Of a DNA stretch of 29,966 nt, positions 7,486-15,821 are shown one piece after another (position 1 is the stretch's first letter; each line of letters begins with the position of its first letter). Origin of the DNA: a virus; the IMG/VR virus record IMGVR_UViG_3300008450_000302, positions 1 through 29,966 of that record; one strand, given 5' to 3'. The notes beneath the pieces were generated by a model. It did not search any database. It was not told the DNA's origin and worked only from the letters and a program-made list of their open reading frames with translations. The position numbers and the translations under genes are program-made.

Positions 7486-7889
7486 CAGTTTCCGCCGTGA
7501 ACGCCGCCCAGGCCTGCATCGACCGCTTTGGCGGCAAGGCATATCAACCGGGCAAGAACGACTGCGCCATCCTGGCCGCGCATCTGCTGCACCAGTACGG
7601 CATCAAGGTTCCGGCGATGAAGGGGCGCAAGTATCGCACCGAGGCGGCGGCATTGCGGACAATGCGGGCCGCTGGGTATCACGACCTGATCGAGGCGATT
7701 GATGCGCTCGGTCTGCAACGGATCGCGCCGGCAGCGGCGAGGACCGGCGATCTGGTTGGTATGCCTTGCGATGGTCCGTGGGGCTGCGCCCTGACGGTCG
7801 CGGTCGGAAACGGTCGCGTCTTCGGGTTTCTCGACGGCATCGCCCAGGTGCAGATCCCGGCGGCCTTTACTGCCGCGTGGAGGGCTTAG
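7482..7889 (+). CDS. Tail-associated NlpC/P60-like protein (DUF6950-like)
   Basis: 135 residues. FGGKAYQPGKNDCAILAAHLL contains a Cys after N-D at the start of a helix, the place of the NlpC/P60 nucleophile. A later ARTGDLVGMP block and G-x-V-x-G-F-L-D-G segment fit the compact papain-like fold of DUF6950, a phage family lying just before the central hub gene. The usual second catalytic His is not clear (GCALTVAVGNGRV replaces a G-H-V-x-x-x motif), so activity is uncertain. Homologues in this slot (lambda gpK, GTA gp14) cut peptidoglycan or help assembly at the tail tip. Confidence 0.7.
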   Translation: MTVSAVNAAQACIDRFGGKAYQPGKNDCAILAAHLLHQYGIKVPAMKGRKYRTEAAALRTMRAAGYHDLIEAIDALGLQRIAPAAARTGDLVGMPCDGPWGCALTVAVGNGRVFGFLDGIAQVQIPAAFTAAWRA

Positions 7890-7890
7890 A

Positions 7891-10026
7891 GTGCCACAAG
7901 TCGCGGCATGGGCCACCGCTGCACTTGCGAGCGCCATCACGGGCGGTGCGACAACGGCGGCCAGCGCGGCGGCTGCGACCGCCGTGGCAACGGCCATCGT
8001 TAATGTGGCCACTCAGGTTGTGGTGGCGGCGGCGACGGCGGCGGCAACCACGCTTCTGACACCAAAGCAACGCGCCGAGGGATCGACAACGGCGTTCCGC
8101 CTCGACACCGACGCTGGCATCCCCTTTGCCTTCGGGACCGTGGGGGTCGGCGGCGTTCTGGCCTATCGCAAGAGCTTCGGAGCGACCAACCGCTATCAGG
8201 CTCTGGTCTCGACGGTTTCGGGCGCGGGTCCGATCAAGTCGTTTGTTTCGTTCGCTGCCGACGATGAAGTCACGACTTTCGGGGCAAACGATGTTGCAAC
8301 GTCCGGCGACCACGCCGGCGCGATGTGGTGCCAGCGCAAGGTCGGAGCCCAGCCGCAAGGGCACCTGACCAGCCCGACCGGCCTTGAGCTTTCTGTTACG
8401 GCTCCCGGCTGGACTTCGGCGCACGATATGTCGGGCCGGGCCTGCGTGATGTGGACGCTGTTCGAGAATTCCAAGATGACGGAGTTCAAGGGCGGCGTTC
8501 CGAAACCGCTGCACGTCATCGAGGGCAAGTATGGCTACGACCCGCGCCTCGACAGTACCTATCCGGGCGGCTCGGGATCGTGCCGTCTGTTGACGCCTTC
8601 AACATGGGTCTGGATCACCAACCCTGCGATTGCGGCCCTGAACTGGGCTATCGGTATGTGGGAGGGTTCCGGCGGCGGATCGTATGGCGTCCCCTACGCT
8701 TGCTCGCTGGTCGGCGGCATCGGTTCGTCGCTCGACGGCATTGACGTTCCCGCCTTCGTCAATGCGGCCAACATCGCCGATGCAAACGGGTGGATCATCG
8801 CGGCGTATCCCTCGACCAAGGATGATAAGTACGCGGTCCTGACCAATATGCTCCAGGCGGCTGGCGCGGAGCCGTCGCGCAAGGCCGGCAAGATTAGCTG
8901 CGTTTCTTTCGGCGAGGCGCAGGCGTCGGTCCTGAATGTGGTCGCCGCTGATACGTCAGGGCCCATTGAGGTCTCTTTGGGTCAGTCGCGGCTGGAGCGG
9001 ATCAACACGGTGCTGCCGCGCTATTACAGTGCCGCCCATCGCTGGGAGATGACGCAGGCTGCGCCGGTTTCCAAGGCGGCTTGGGTGACGGAGGACGGTG
9101 GCAAGCGTTCGCGCGGGCTGGACTATCCTTATGTGCCGGACGCTGATCAGGCCGCACAGCTTGCCTATTACGACATAGCCAATGCGCGCGAGGCCATCTC
9201 AGGAACGGTCACGTTCAAGCCCCACATGAGGCGGATCGAACCGGGCGACTGCTTTACCTTCACGGAGCCGGGCTTCCTGTTGAGCGGCATCAAGGTCAAG
9301 TGCCTGCGCCGATCCTACGACCCGATGACGGGCGCGGTGCGGGTGACCTTCCGCCAAGAGACGGACGCAAAACACGCGGCGGCTATGGCGGAAACCGGAA
9401 CGGCCCCCAGTTCGGCCGTGCCGGACACGCCCTATCCGGGGCCGTGGCCGGCTGACGATGCGATCTACGGGGTTGCCGGAAGCGGCGGGGGTATCGCGGG
9501 GGATCTTGCGTTCCTTGACACCGTGTCGGCCAGTCAGATCGACACAGATGCGGTCGAGACCGCCAAGATTGTTGCCAACGCGGTGACCAAGCCCGCGCGC
9601 TACGACAGCGCGAGTGAAACAGACTTGGTGGCGGCAGGCGTCGCGACCGGCCCGATCACGACCCGTTACACGATCTTCGACACATCAATCACGGCGTCTG
9701 GGTCGGAAATCATCGTCAACGGGAGTTTCTTCCTGCGGCTCCAGCACAGTCAGGACGACGTAGTTCTGACTGTGGTGGTGGAGCGCGGCAGCACCGGAGG
9801 CGGCGGAACGCCGGATGTGTTCTCTGCCCCGACGCAGAGTCTGGCGATCAGTGGGGACGGTTTTATCAGTGGCTGGCAGGTCATATCCTTCAGCGACACG
9901 CCACCTGCCGGCACGGTGACCTATTACGTCCGGGTCTTTCACACCTATACCATCGGATCGCCCGGCGGCTTTGTGACGTGGAAGCACAGAAACCGGACCA
10001 TGAGCTTTCTGGAAACAAAGCGATGA
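7891..10026 (+). CDS. Central tail hub / host specificity protein (gpJ-like)
   Basis: 711 residues from GTG, one base after the preceding stop. Residues 1-60 are a long Ala/Thr/Val-rich hydrophobic segment, common at the start of gpJ-like hubs, followed by TTLLTPKQRAEG and a beta-rich body. Segments such as RLERINTVLPRYYS, GLDYPYVPDADQAAQLAYYD, RRIEPGDCFTFTEPGF and IKVKCLRRSYDPMTGAVRV are those of hub domains that recur in gpJ, GTA gp15 and related proteins (R-x-N-x-V-x-x-x-Y; P-x-V-x-D-x-x-Q-A; L-x-x-G-D). The C-terminal 180 residues form an additional beta-sandwich, possibly fibre docking. It contacts the cell surface and opens the channel. Confidence 0.85.
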   Translation: MPQVAAWATAALASAITGGATTAASAAAATAVATAIVNVATQVVVAAATAAATTLLTPKQRAEGSTTAFRLDTDAGIPFAFGTVGVGGVLAYRKSFGATNRYQALVSTVSGAGPIKSFVSFAADDEVTTFGANDVATSGDHAGAMWCQRKVGAQPQGHLTSPTGLELSVTAPGWTSAHDMSGRACVMWTLFENSKMTEFKGGVPKPLHVIEGKYGYDPRLDSTYPGGSGSCRLLTPSTWVWITNPAIAALNWAIGMWEGSGGGSYGVPYACSLVGGIGSSLDGIDVPAFVNAANIADANGWIIAAYPSTKDDKYAVLTNMLQAAGAEPSRKAGKISCVSFGEAQASVLNVVAADTSGPIEVSLGQSRLERINTVLPRYYSAAHRWEMTQAAPVSKAAWVTEDGGKRSRGLDYPYVPDADQAAQLAYYDIANAREAISGTVTFKPHMRRIEPGDCFTFTEPGFLLSGIKVKCLRRSYDPMTGAVRVTFRQETDAKHAAAMAETGTAPSSAVPDTPYPGPWPADDAIYGVAGSGGGIAGDLAFLDTVSASQIDTDAVETAKIVANAVTKPARYDSASETDLVAAGVATGPITTRYTIFDTSITASGSEIIVNGSFFLRLQHSQDDVVLTVVVERGSTGGGGTPDVFSAPTQSLAISGDGFISGWQVISFSDTPPAGTVTYYVRVFHTYTIGSPGGFVTWKHRNRTMSFLETKR

Positions 10027-10277
10027 GCCGCTATCTTTTGATCGACCCGGATGGCGAGACCATTGTGGCGGTCCTCTCCATGAACGAAAGCGACGCCCTG
10101 CTGAATGTCCGCCCCGGCCAGACGCTTTTCGCGATTGCGCCCGATGAAGACAGTGGCACCGTGATTGACAACGCTTCGGTGAAGTTCGCGGGCGGGGCCA
10201 TCGTCACCATCGCCGGCGGCACGACCCCGGCGCAGTTTGCAGACCTGACCCTTCAAGAGGTCACCCCGCCCGAATAG
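10023..10277 (+). CDS. Small tail-tip protein of unknown function
   Basis: 84 residues, starting at an ATG overlapping the hub stop (ATGA), so translation is probably coupled. It opens MSRYLLIDPDGETIVAVLSM, followed by short beta strands, and ends acidic and Pro-rich (TLQEVTPPE). No known motif is seen. Its place between hub and fibre suggests a tail accessory or assembly protein, but nothing more can be said. Confidence 0.7.
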   Translation: MSRYLLIDPDGETIVAVLSMNESDALLNVRPGQTLFAIAPDEDSGTVIDNASVKFAGGAIVTIAGGTTPAQFADLTLQEVTPPE

Positions 10278-10333
10278 GGCACATCGCCAGCGAGACAATC
10301 CGCCATGAAACAAGCCGCGCGAGGGGCCGACGA

Positions 10334-10738
10334 ATGACGCCTGTTTTTGTGCCACTCCCGATTTGGCGAAATGCCGACTATGCCGAGACCTGGGTGATCG
10401 CCGACAGTTTTGATCACCGGGGAACTGCCGCCGATCCGCAAGACCTGACGGGCTGGGCCTTCGCGCTTCAGGTGCGGGCCTATGGAAGCCCAGATGGGAC
10501 GCCGCTGCTGTCTCTGGTCCCCGTCACGACGGCGGTGCAGGGGGTTCGCGTCATAGAGCCGGCCGCCGGTCAAATAGAAATCCGCATCGACGATGCGAGC
10601 CTCGAAACACTGCCGAAAAACACAAACCAGGGCGAGCCGATCAGGTTGGTCTACGACCTGGTAGCAACCGACCCGACCGGGCTCAGGCGCGTCTATGCGT
10701 TCGGTGATTTCATTGTCCAGCCAGGAGTTACCCGATGA
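10334..10738 (+). CDS. Baseplate/fibre-associated protein (BppU N-terminal-like, tentative)
   Basis: 134 residues with AGGGG about 9 bases before ATG. It contains W-R-N-A-D-Y-A-E-T-W-V-I-A-D, D-L-T-G-W-A-F-A-L-Q-V-R, then a beta-rich stretch with GQIEIRIDDASLETLP and a final VYAFGDFIVQPGV. The D-L-T-G-x-x-x-x-x-Q-I/V-R motif with a terminal G-x-F-x-V-x-P-x-V-T strand is recurrent in small proteins encoded just before tail fibres, some of which have Ig-like baseplate folds. A fibre adaptor is a reasonable guess. Its stop overlaps the fibre start by 4 bases. Confidence 0.7.
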   Translation: MTPVFVPLPIWRNADYAETWVIADSFDHRGTAADPQDLTGWAFALQVRAYGSPDGTPLLSLVPVTTAVQGVRVIEPAAGQIEIRIDDASLETLPKNTNQGEPIRLVYDLVATDPTGLRRVYAFGDFIVQPGVTR

Positions 10739-13700
10739 CCAATGTGACGCTGGCCCTGCGCGGCATTCGTGGAGAAAGTGCGGCTGACATCGCCCGCCGC
10801 GTTCTCAGCATTACGGGTTCCGACAAGGCTGCGCTTCAGGCGCTGATGCTGGATGATGCCGAGCTTGCCCAGATCCTGACCGACGCAGAGGCGGCTCGGG
10901 ATGGCGCTGAAGCCGACGCGGTGCAGACCGCGCTTGACCGCATCGCCACGGCCGCCGACCGGGTTCAAACGGGCCTGGACCGCGTGGCGACGGCTGCGGA
11001 CGTGGTGGCCGCCGAGGCTGACCGCGTGGCGACGGCTGCGGATCGCGTGGTCACGACCGCTGATCGGGTGCAGACCGGGCTTGATCGGACCCAAACGGGC
11101 CTCGACCGGGTGGCGACGGCTGCTGATCGGGTCCAGACGGGCCTTGATCGAGTGGCGACCGCCGCTGACGTGCTTGCTGCCGATGCCGATGCCGTGGCTA
11201 CCGCTGCGGACCGAGTGCAGACCGGCTTGGATCGGGTGGCGACGGCTGCTGATCGGGTCGTCACTACGGCGGACAAGGCCGCGACGGCTGCTGACCGAGT
11301 GCAAACCGGCCTCGACCGCGTGGCGACTGCCGCTGACGTGGTGTCCTCTGCGGCGAACGCTGCGGCGGTGGCCGGGGCGGTGGATACCTTCGCCCGGTTT
11401 GACCGCGCCGACCTCTACGGCCTCGCGGACGACACGCGCCGCAATCTGTTCATGCACAGCGGGATCGAACTGCTGTTCGCCTCGGGCTACTATCGCTCGG
11501 GCGTCAGCGTCGCCGCGCTCGCGTCATTGCCCGGCTACTCCTACACGCGGACGGGTGCGGCTACGGCTGAAACGGCGGCTGGTGTCGTCGTCAACTTCGC
11601 CGCCAACGTGCCCCGGATTACGGATCGCGGGGTGCTGATTGAGGAGGCGCGGACTAATCTGCTGCTGCGCTCGGCTGAGTTCGATAATGCCGCGTGGACG
11701 AAGGCCGCAAGCGGAACGGGCTTGACCCCGGTTGTGACGGCCAACGACGCGGCGGCTCCTGACGGCACGATGACCGCTGACCGAGTGGTGTTGAGCCTGG
11801 CGGGTGGCACAGCGTCCGGCGACAGGTCAACGCTTCAGCAGGGCGTTACCGGCCTGACGGCGGCGGCAAGCTATAGCAACACCTACTACGTGAAGGGCGT
11901 TGCGGGCGAGCAGATCGTCTACCGACAGGTCAATAACAACACCTACAGCGGGCACACCTTCACGGGCGGCTGGGATCGCATCGGCAACATCGAAACTGCT
12001 GCGACCACCATCTCGACTATTGAGATCGGACTGAGGGGGGCTCAGGCGGCTCCGTCGTCCAATGCGGTGACGTTCCATATCTGGGGCGGCGACCTCCAGC
12101 TCGGCGCTTTCCGCACCTCCCACATCCCGACGACCGGGGCTGCGGCAACGCGGGCGGCTGATGTGATGGCCCTGGGAAGTCTGTCGGTTGGCTATCCGGC
12201 GTCATTGATGGCCGAATGGTCGCGTCAGGGCGGGACCGACGCGGCGACATTCTACCGCGTGGTCTCGCTTGAACGGGCGTCCCCGGCCAATGTGTCCGCA
12301 ATCTTCCAGAGACACACCACCAACGACGTTCGTGCGTTTCAAACGACAGCCGGGGCTAATCAGGCCGACCTTTCTCTTGGCACAGGCGCAATCGGGACCG
12401 TGCAACGCGCCGCCGCGCGGTTTTTGACCAACGACGTGTCGGGATCGACCAACGGTCTGGCTTTCGCAACCGATAACGTGGTGACGATACCGACCGATCC
12501 GGCCACTAACTTGTATGTCGGGGCCAGCGTTGGCGGGAACCAGCTCAACGGCTATATCCGCTCCGTCGTCTGCTTCCCCTTCGCCCTCAACGACAACCAG
12601 CTCCAGGTTCAATCGAATCTGCCCTCGGCCCCGGCCCTGTCGGAGGCCCTGACGACCGACGCCACCCTCGACCTCATGGCCCGCGCCAGCCTCTATGGGG
12701 TCACGGACATATCGCAGGCCCTCGGGTTCGCCCGCACCGGGGTCGAGGCGCTGTTCCAGACGCCCTACTACCGCAAGGGCCTCCTGTCGTCCGTGTCCCC
12801 TAACGCGGTGTCCCTGACGTTCACCCGCACGGGCGCAGGCACGGCGCTGGATGTGGCCGGGAACGTGGTCAACTTCGCAACGGGCGAGATGCGCCGCACG
12901 GATCGCGGGGTTCTGATCGAGGAGGCACGGACGAACCTCTCTCTGCGGTCGGCTGAGTTTGGTGACGCCACTTGGTCAAGGACCGGGGCGACCATAAGCG
13001 CCGACGCGACCGCCGCGCCGGACGGCACGACCACGGCAGACAAGCTGGTCGAAGACAGTTCAACGGGGACGCACCGCGTCCTGAATAATGTGGCCCTGAC
13101 GGTTACCGCAGCCAGCACCTACACATGGTCGGTTTTTGCAAAGGCCGCAGAGCGCACGTCGGTTCGGGTTGAAAACAACTCCCTACTGGGTGCGACTTTT
13201 GACCTTTCAACTGGGGCGGCCTCCAACATAAGCGGCGGCATTACGGCCAGCGCCGTCGCGTTGGCTAACGGCTGGTTCCGGCTTTCTATCGTGGGCACCG
13301 CCGCCACGACATCAGAGCGCGTCATCGCCAATCTGGTGTCGGCTGGGTCAACGTCATATACCGGCGACGGCACCAGCGGCGTGTTCCTGTGGGGCGCCCA
13401 ACTCGAAGCCGGAGCCACCCCGTCCTCCTACATCCCCACCGGGGCCGCAGCAGCAACGCGGGCACAGGACAGCCTGCCCTCACCCGCAAGCATCGCTTCG
13501 GGTCAGAACTTCCTCGTCAACACCGAGGTTGAGTTCACAAGAGCAGGAACCGCGCAGCAGCGCATCTTTGAACTGGACGCAGGCACCGCCGCGAACCGCA
13601 TCGTTCTTTACCGGCTTTCCACTGGTGAGATTGAAATGGTCGTAACCGTGGCCAGCGCCTCCACGGTGATTTCTGGCCCCGCCAAGGCCGGGGCGCGTAC

Positions 13701-13914
13701 CTGCAAGATCGCGGTTCGCCGCGTAGGGTCAGTTTATCAGCTCATCGTGGACGGCGTAGTTTCGACATCGGGAACGGTGGCTGCAATGCCTACACTGACC
13801 TCAATGTTCGACGGGTCGGGGCGCACCCTGTCGCCTCTCAACGACTACCTGCGTCGCCGCGTCACGATGCTCGGCACCTTCACCGATGCCCAGTGCATCG
13901 CCATGACCACCTAA
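10735..13914 (+). CDS. Tail fibre with heptad-repeat stalk and duplicated spike-fibre / LamG-like domains
   Basis: 1059 residues. Residues 1-60 are a probable virion-attachment region. Residues 60-210 are an unbroken 7-residue repeat alternating L-D-R-V-A-T-A and A-D-R-V-Q-T-G, a trimeric coiled-coil stalk. Then two related units follow with a period of about 426 residues: one at about 220-630 and one at about 645-1059. Each has L-Y-G-x-x-D, a Y-Y-R strand, TDRGVLIEEARTNL-x-LRSAEF (296 and 722), W-G-x-x-L-Q/E-x-G-x-x-x-x-x-Y/H-I-P-T, A-A-A-T-R-A-x-D, and a terminal concanavalin/LamG-like module. The TDRGVLIEEARTN block is the head-spike-fibre type carbohydrate-binding domain. It is the likely host receptor-binding protein. 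Confidence 0.9.
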   Translation: MTNVTLALRGIRGESAADIARRVLSITGSDKAALQALMLDDAELAQILTDAEAARDGAEADAVQTALDRIATAADRVQTGLDRVATAADVVAAEADRVATAADRVVTTADRVQTGLDRTQTGLDRVATAADRVQTGLDRVATAADVLAADADAVATAADRVQTGLDRVATAADRVVTTADKAATAADRVQTGLDRVATAADVVSSAANAAAVAGAVDTFARFDRADLYGLADDTRRNLFMHSGIELLFASGYYRSGVSVAALASLPGYSYTRTGAATAETAAGVVVNFAANVPRITDRGVLIEEARTNLLLRSAEFDNAAWTKAASGTGLTPVVTANDAAAPDGTMTADRVVLSLAGGTASGDRSTLQQGVTGLTAAASYSNTYYVKGVAGEQIVYRQVNNNTYSGHTFTGGWDRIGNIETAATTISTIEIGLRGAQAAPSSNAVTFHIWGGDLQLGAFRTSHIPTTGAAATRAADVMALGSLSVGYPASLMAEWSRQGGTDAATFYRVVSLERASPANVSAIFQRHTTNDVRAFQTTAGANQADLSLGTGAIGTVQRAAARFLTNDVSGSTNGLAFATDNVVTIPTDPATNLYVGASVGGNQLNGYIRSVVCFPFALNDNQLQVQSNLPSAPALSEALTTDATLDLMARASLYGVTDISQALGFARTGVEALFQTPYYRKGLLSSVSPNAVSLTFTRTGAGTALDVAGNVVNFATGEMRRTDRGVLIEEARTNLSLRSAEFGDATWSRTGATISADATAAPDGTTTADKLVEDSSTGTHRVLNNVALTVTAASTYTWSVFAKAAERTSVRVENNSLLGATFDLSTGAASNISGGITASAVALANGWFRLSIVGTAATTSERVIANLVSAGSTSYTGDGTSGVFLWGAQLEAGATPSSYIPTGAAAATRAQDSLPSPASIASGQNFLVNTEVEFTRAGTAQQRIFELDAGTAANRIVLYRLSTGEIEMVVTVASASTVISGPAKAGARTCKIAVRRVGSVYQLIVDGVVSTSGTVAAMPTLTSMFDGSGRTLSPLNDYLRRRVTMLGTFTDAQCIAMTT
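10915..11360 (+). repeat. Tandem 21-base coding repeats of the fibre stalk
   Basis: About twenty degenerate 21-base units, each one heptad (GACCGCGTGGCGACGGCTGC-like and GATCGGGTGCAGACCGGGCT-like), make this stretch nearly self-similar. The units are in frame with the fibre gene and vary mainly at third positions, so selection is on the coiled coil. Recombination could easily lengthen or shorten the stalk. Confidence 0.85.
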
Positions 13915-13928
13915 TCGGAGACCCCCAC

Positions 13929-14180
13929 ATGATCGACATTATCGGCATCATCTACGACACCCCGACCGAGGAGGAAGGCGAGCCCGTCGCCCTCACCGGC
14001 TGGCACGTCAACACCACCCCGGAATACATGGCCGAGCATCCCGAGCTTGAGCCGTTCGTGGTCATCCCCTCGGCCCTGCGCCGGGTCTGGGCGGGTGACG
14101 ACCCGGTGAACCCTGTCTCGACCGTGGCCCTCAAGTTCGCCGACGAAGCCGAGGCCCTGGCCATGATCCCGGCCGCCTAA
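13929..14180 (+). CDS. Small acidic protein downstream of the tail fibre
   Basis: 83 residues with GGAG 8 bases before ATG 13929. Sequence: MIDIIGIIYDTPTEEEGEP, then L-T-G-W-H-V-N-T-T-P-E-Y and RRVWAGDDPVNP-VSTVALKFADEAEAL. No known motif. Position directly after the receptor-binding fibre is where fibre-assembly chaperones and trimerisation helpers are often found, so such a role is possible but unsupported by sequence. Confidence 0.72.
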   Translation: MIDIIGIIYDTPTEEEGEPVALTGWHVNTTPEYMAEHPELEPFVVIPSALRRVWAGDDPVNPVSTVALKFADEAEALAMIPAA

Positions 14181-14211
14181 CCGCCCCCCTTCAAGAGCGA
14201 GTGACCCGCCA

Positions 14212-14445
14212 ATGACCCTTCATTCCGACGCCCGCAAACTCAACTGGTCGATGATCGGTGTGATCGTGGCCCTAGTCGTCCAAGCGGCTACGCTCATCTT
14301 TTGGGGCGGCGGGATCAATCAGCGGGTGGCCAGCCTTGAGCGCATCGTCGGCCCTCTCGCTGACGGAACGCTGGCCCGGTTGGATGAGCGCACCCAGGCG
14401 ATGAAGGAACAACTGGACCGCATCGAAAAGCGAGAGGGACAATGA
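14212..14445 (+). CDS. Small membrane protein with coiled coil, lysis cassette
   Basis: 77 residues. One transmembrane segment (about residues 12-34, WSMIGVIVALVVQAATLIFW) is followed by a charged helix, VASLERIVGPLADGTLARLDE and onward, with heptad-like spacing. It starts the lysis cassette and overlaps the next gene by 4 bases. The order membrane then coiled coil is the reverse of XhlA but similar in content to holin-associated proteins. It may be a holin regulator or holin. Function is not proven. Confidence 0.72.
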   Translation: MTLHSDARKLNWSMIGVIVALVVQAATLIFWGGGINQRVASLERIVGPLADGTLARLDERTQAMKEQLDRIEKREGQ

Positions 14446-14738
14446 TCGACCCTGACAACCCCCTGCCCGAGCCGGGCTTCCTGTGGCGCCGGATGATGGC
14501 CTTCGCCGTTGTGGCGGCGTCCCTTGGGCTGGTATGGCGGCTGACCTATCTGATCCCCGCCGGGGACGTTCTGGCGCTCGCTCAAGCCATCCTGCTGTTT
14601 GCGGCCATGATGCTCCTGCTGTGGGCGGGAGGGGCCTCGGCGGCGGATATTTCGGGCATTCTGGCGAACCTGAAGCTGCGGCTTCGCGGGCCGCGCCCGG
14701 CAGAGCCTGAGACCGTGCAGACGCGCGGCGACGACTAG
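14442..14738 (+). CDS. Probable holin (two transmembrane segments)
   Basis: 98 residues. Two hydrophobic stretches, about 18-38 (MMAFAVVAASLGLVWRLTYL) and 42-66 (DVLALAQAILLFAAMMLLLW), are separated by a short loop, with a charged hydrophilic C-terminus ending TVQTRGDD. Size, topology and place just before the endolysin fit a class II holin. The start overlaps the upstream stop (ATGA). The neighbouring 77-residue protein and the 33-residue protein at 15292 are rival holin or antiholin candidates. Confidence 0.68.
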   Translation: MIDPDNPLPEPGFLWRRMMAFAVVAASLGLVWRLTYLIPAGDVLALAQAILLFAAMMLLLWAGGASAADISGILANLKLRLRGPRPAEPETVQTRGDD

Positions 14739-14803
14739 GCTTTGCACGTTCGGCGGACGTGTTTGCGAAACCGCCCTTTCCTATACATTTCAGGAGCCGT
14801 CCA

Positions 14804-15295
14804 ATGGACTGGATGACCTACGCGCGCGCGCTGATCGGCGTCCGCGAAGTCCCCGGGGCGGGCAACAGTGCCACGATCATGGGCTGGGCCAAGCGGCTCG
14901 GGGCCAAGGTTCTCGGCATCACCTATGCCGCCGACTCGGTGCCGTGGTGCGGCCTGTTCTGCGCTCATGTCATGGATCACGTCGGGATCAAGCCGCCAGC
15001 CATCGCCGTGCGGGCCTCGGAGTGGGGCAAGTGGGGCCGCAAACTGGTCTCCCCGCGCCCCGGCTGCGTCCTGACCTTCACCCGCGCTGGCGGGGGCCAT
15101 GTCGGCTTCTATGTGGGCGAGGATGACACCCACCTGCACGTCCTCGGCGGCAACCAGGGGGACGCCGTGTCGATCACCCGCATCGCCCGCGCTCGCCTGT
15201 CGGAAATGCGCTGGCCTAACGAGGTCGCCCTGCCGCCCGCGCAAGTCGTTCGGCTGCGTCCGAGTGGCGTCCCGGTGACGGTGAACGAGCAATGA
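14804..15295 (+). CDS. Endolysin, CHAP / NlpC-P60-like amidase-endopeptidase (TIGR02594-like)
   Basis: 163 residues. ATG 14804 has AGGAG 7 bases upstream. A GTG at 14759 is in frame but lacks this. The protein starts MDWMTYARALIGVREVPGAG, the usual substrate-domain opening of TIGR02594 proteins (A-x-x-x-I-G-x-x-E-x-P-G). The nucleophile is Cys49 in SVPWCGLFCAH, the His is 99 in GGGHVGFYVGED, and a polar third residue is probably Asn117 in LGGNQGD. It would cleave peptidoglycan after holin permeabilises the membrane. It has no signal peptide. The gene lies between the holin candidate and spanins. Confidence 0.9.
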   Translation: MDWMTYARALIGVREVPGAGNSATIMGWAKRLGAKVLGITYAADSVPWCGLFCAHVMDHVGIKPPAIAVRASEWGKWGRKLVSPRPGCVLTFTRAGGGHVGFYVGEDDTHLHVLGGNQGDAVSITRIARARLSEMRWPNEVALPPAQVVRLRPSGVPVTVNEQ

Positions 15296-15393
15296 TCGAC
15301 GCCCTGCTGTTCTTTGCGATGGGCTGGTTCGTCGGCATCGCCAGCGTCTTCGGGGCCATCATCTGGGCCTATCGCAAAGGGGTCGGCGGGTGA
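15292..15393 (+). CDS. 33-residue single-span membrane protein in the lysis cassette
   Basis: A short reading frame, ATG 15292 to TGA 15391-15393, overlaps the endolysin stop (ATGA) and the GTG of the following Rz gene. The product MIDALLFFAMGWFVGIASVF plus 13 further residues has one transmembrane span with a positively charged C-terminal end (AYRKG). The two-sided overlap and membrane character support a true gene, possibly a pinholin, antiholin or lysis regulator. It is easily missed because of its size. Confidence 0.62.
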   Translation: MIDALLFFAMGWFVGIASVFGAIIWAYRKGVGG

Positions 15394-15821
15394 TCGCCCG
15401 CATCCCGTGGCGGCTGGTCGGCTACGTCCTCGCCGCCGTGCTGGCGCTGGCCGCCCTGAACCATTTCGCCGCCTACGTGCCGTTCACGCCCCAGTGGTCC
15501 GCCCGGCAGGCTCAGGCCAAGGCCGACCGGCTGGAAGGTCAGGTCTTGACCCTAGAGCGTGAGGCCACCGGGCAGGCCGAGATCAGCACCGCCACAGAGG
15601 CCTTCCACACCACAGAGACCATCATCCGCGAGATCGCCTCGCAGGCCGAAACCGAAGCAAGGAACGCCCCCGATGCGGACGCCCCCCTTACTCAAGAGCG
15701 GGCTGATCGCCTGCGCCTTAACGATCAGCGGGTGTGCGACCAGTTCCCCGCCATCTGCCCCAATCCTGACCCTGCCGCCAGTAGCGCGCCAGCCGTGCCT
15801 CCTGCCGGTCCTGCCGGATAG
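15390..15821 (+). CDS. Rz: Rz-like inner-membrane spanin
   Basis: 143 residues from GTG 15390. An N-terminal signal-anchor (about residues 8-30, RLVGYVLAAVLALAALNHF) is followed by a periplasmic region of heptad-like helices (about 38-110, QAQAKADRLEGQVLTLEREA and on), and a Pro/Ala-rich end with two Cys (VCDQFPAIC). This is the standard i-spanin layout. With the Rz1-like lipoprotein encoded in an alternative frame inside its 3' half, it would bridge the periplasm and fuse the inner and outer membranes at the last step of lysis. Confidence 0.87.
   Translation: MIARIPWRLVGYVLAAVLALAALNHFAAYVPFTPQWSARQAQAKADRLEGQVLTLEREATGQAEISTATEAFHTTETIIREIASQAETEARNAPDADAPLTQERADRLRLNDQRVCDQFPAICPNPDPAASSAPAVPPAGPAG

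Noticed and set aside
10305-10337. A 10-codon frame overlapping the start of the gene at 10334
   Set aside because: Too short to support; the overlap could be chance, and the downstream gene has its own AGGGG site.
10915-11360. CRISPR-like regular repeats
   Set aside because: The units are contiguous without spacers, are exact multiples of 3 and encode a heptad coiled coil in the tail fibre.
14759-14803. N-terminal extension of the endolysin from GTG 14759
   Set aside because: ATG 14804 has a well-placed AGGAG and begins exactly at the conserved family start; the extension has no signal peptide.
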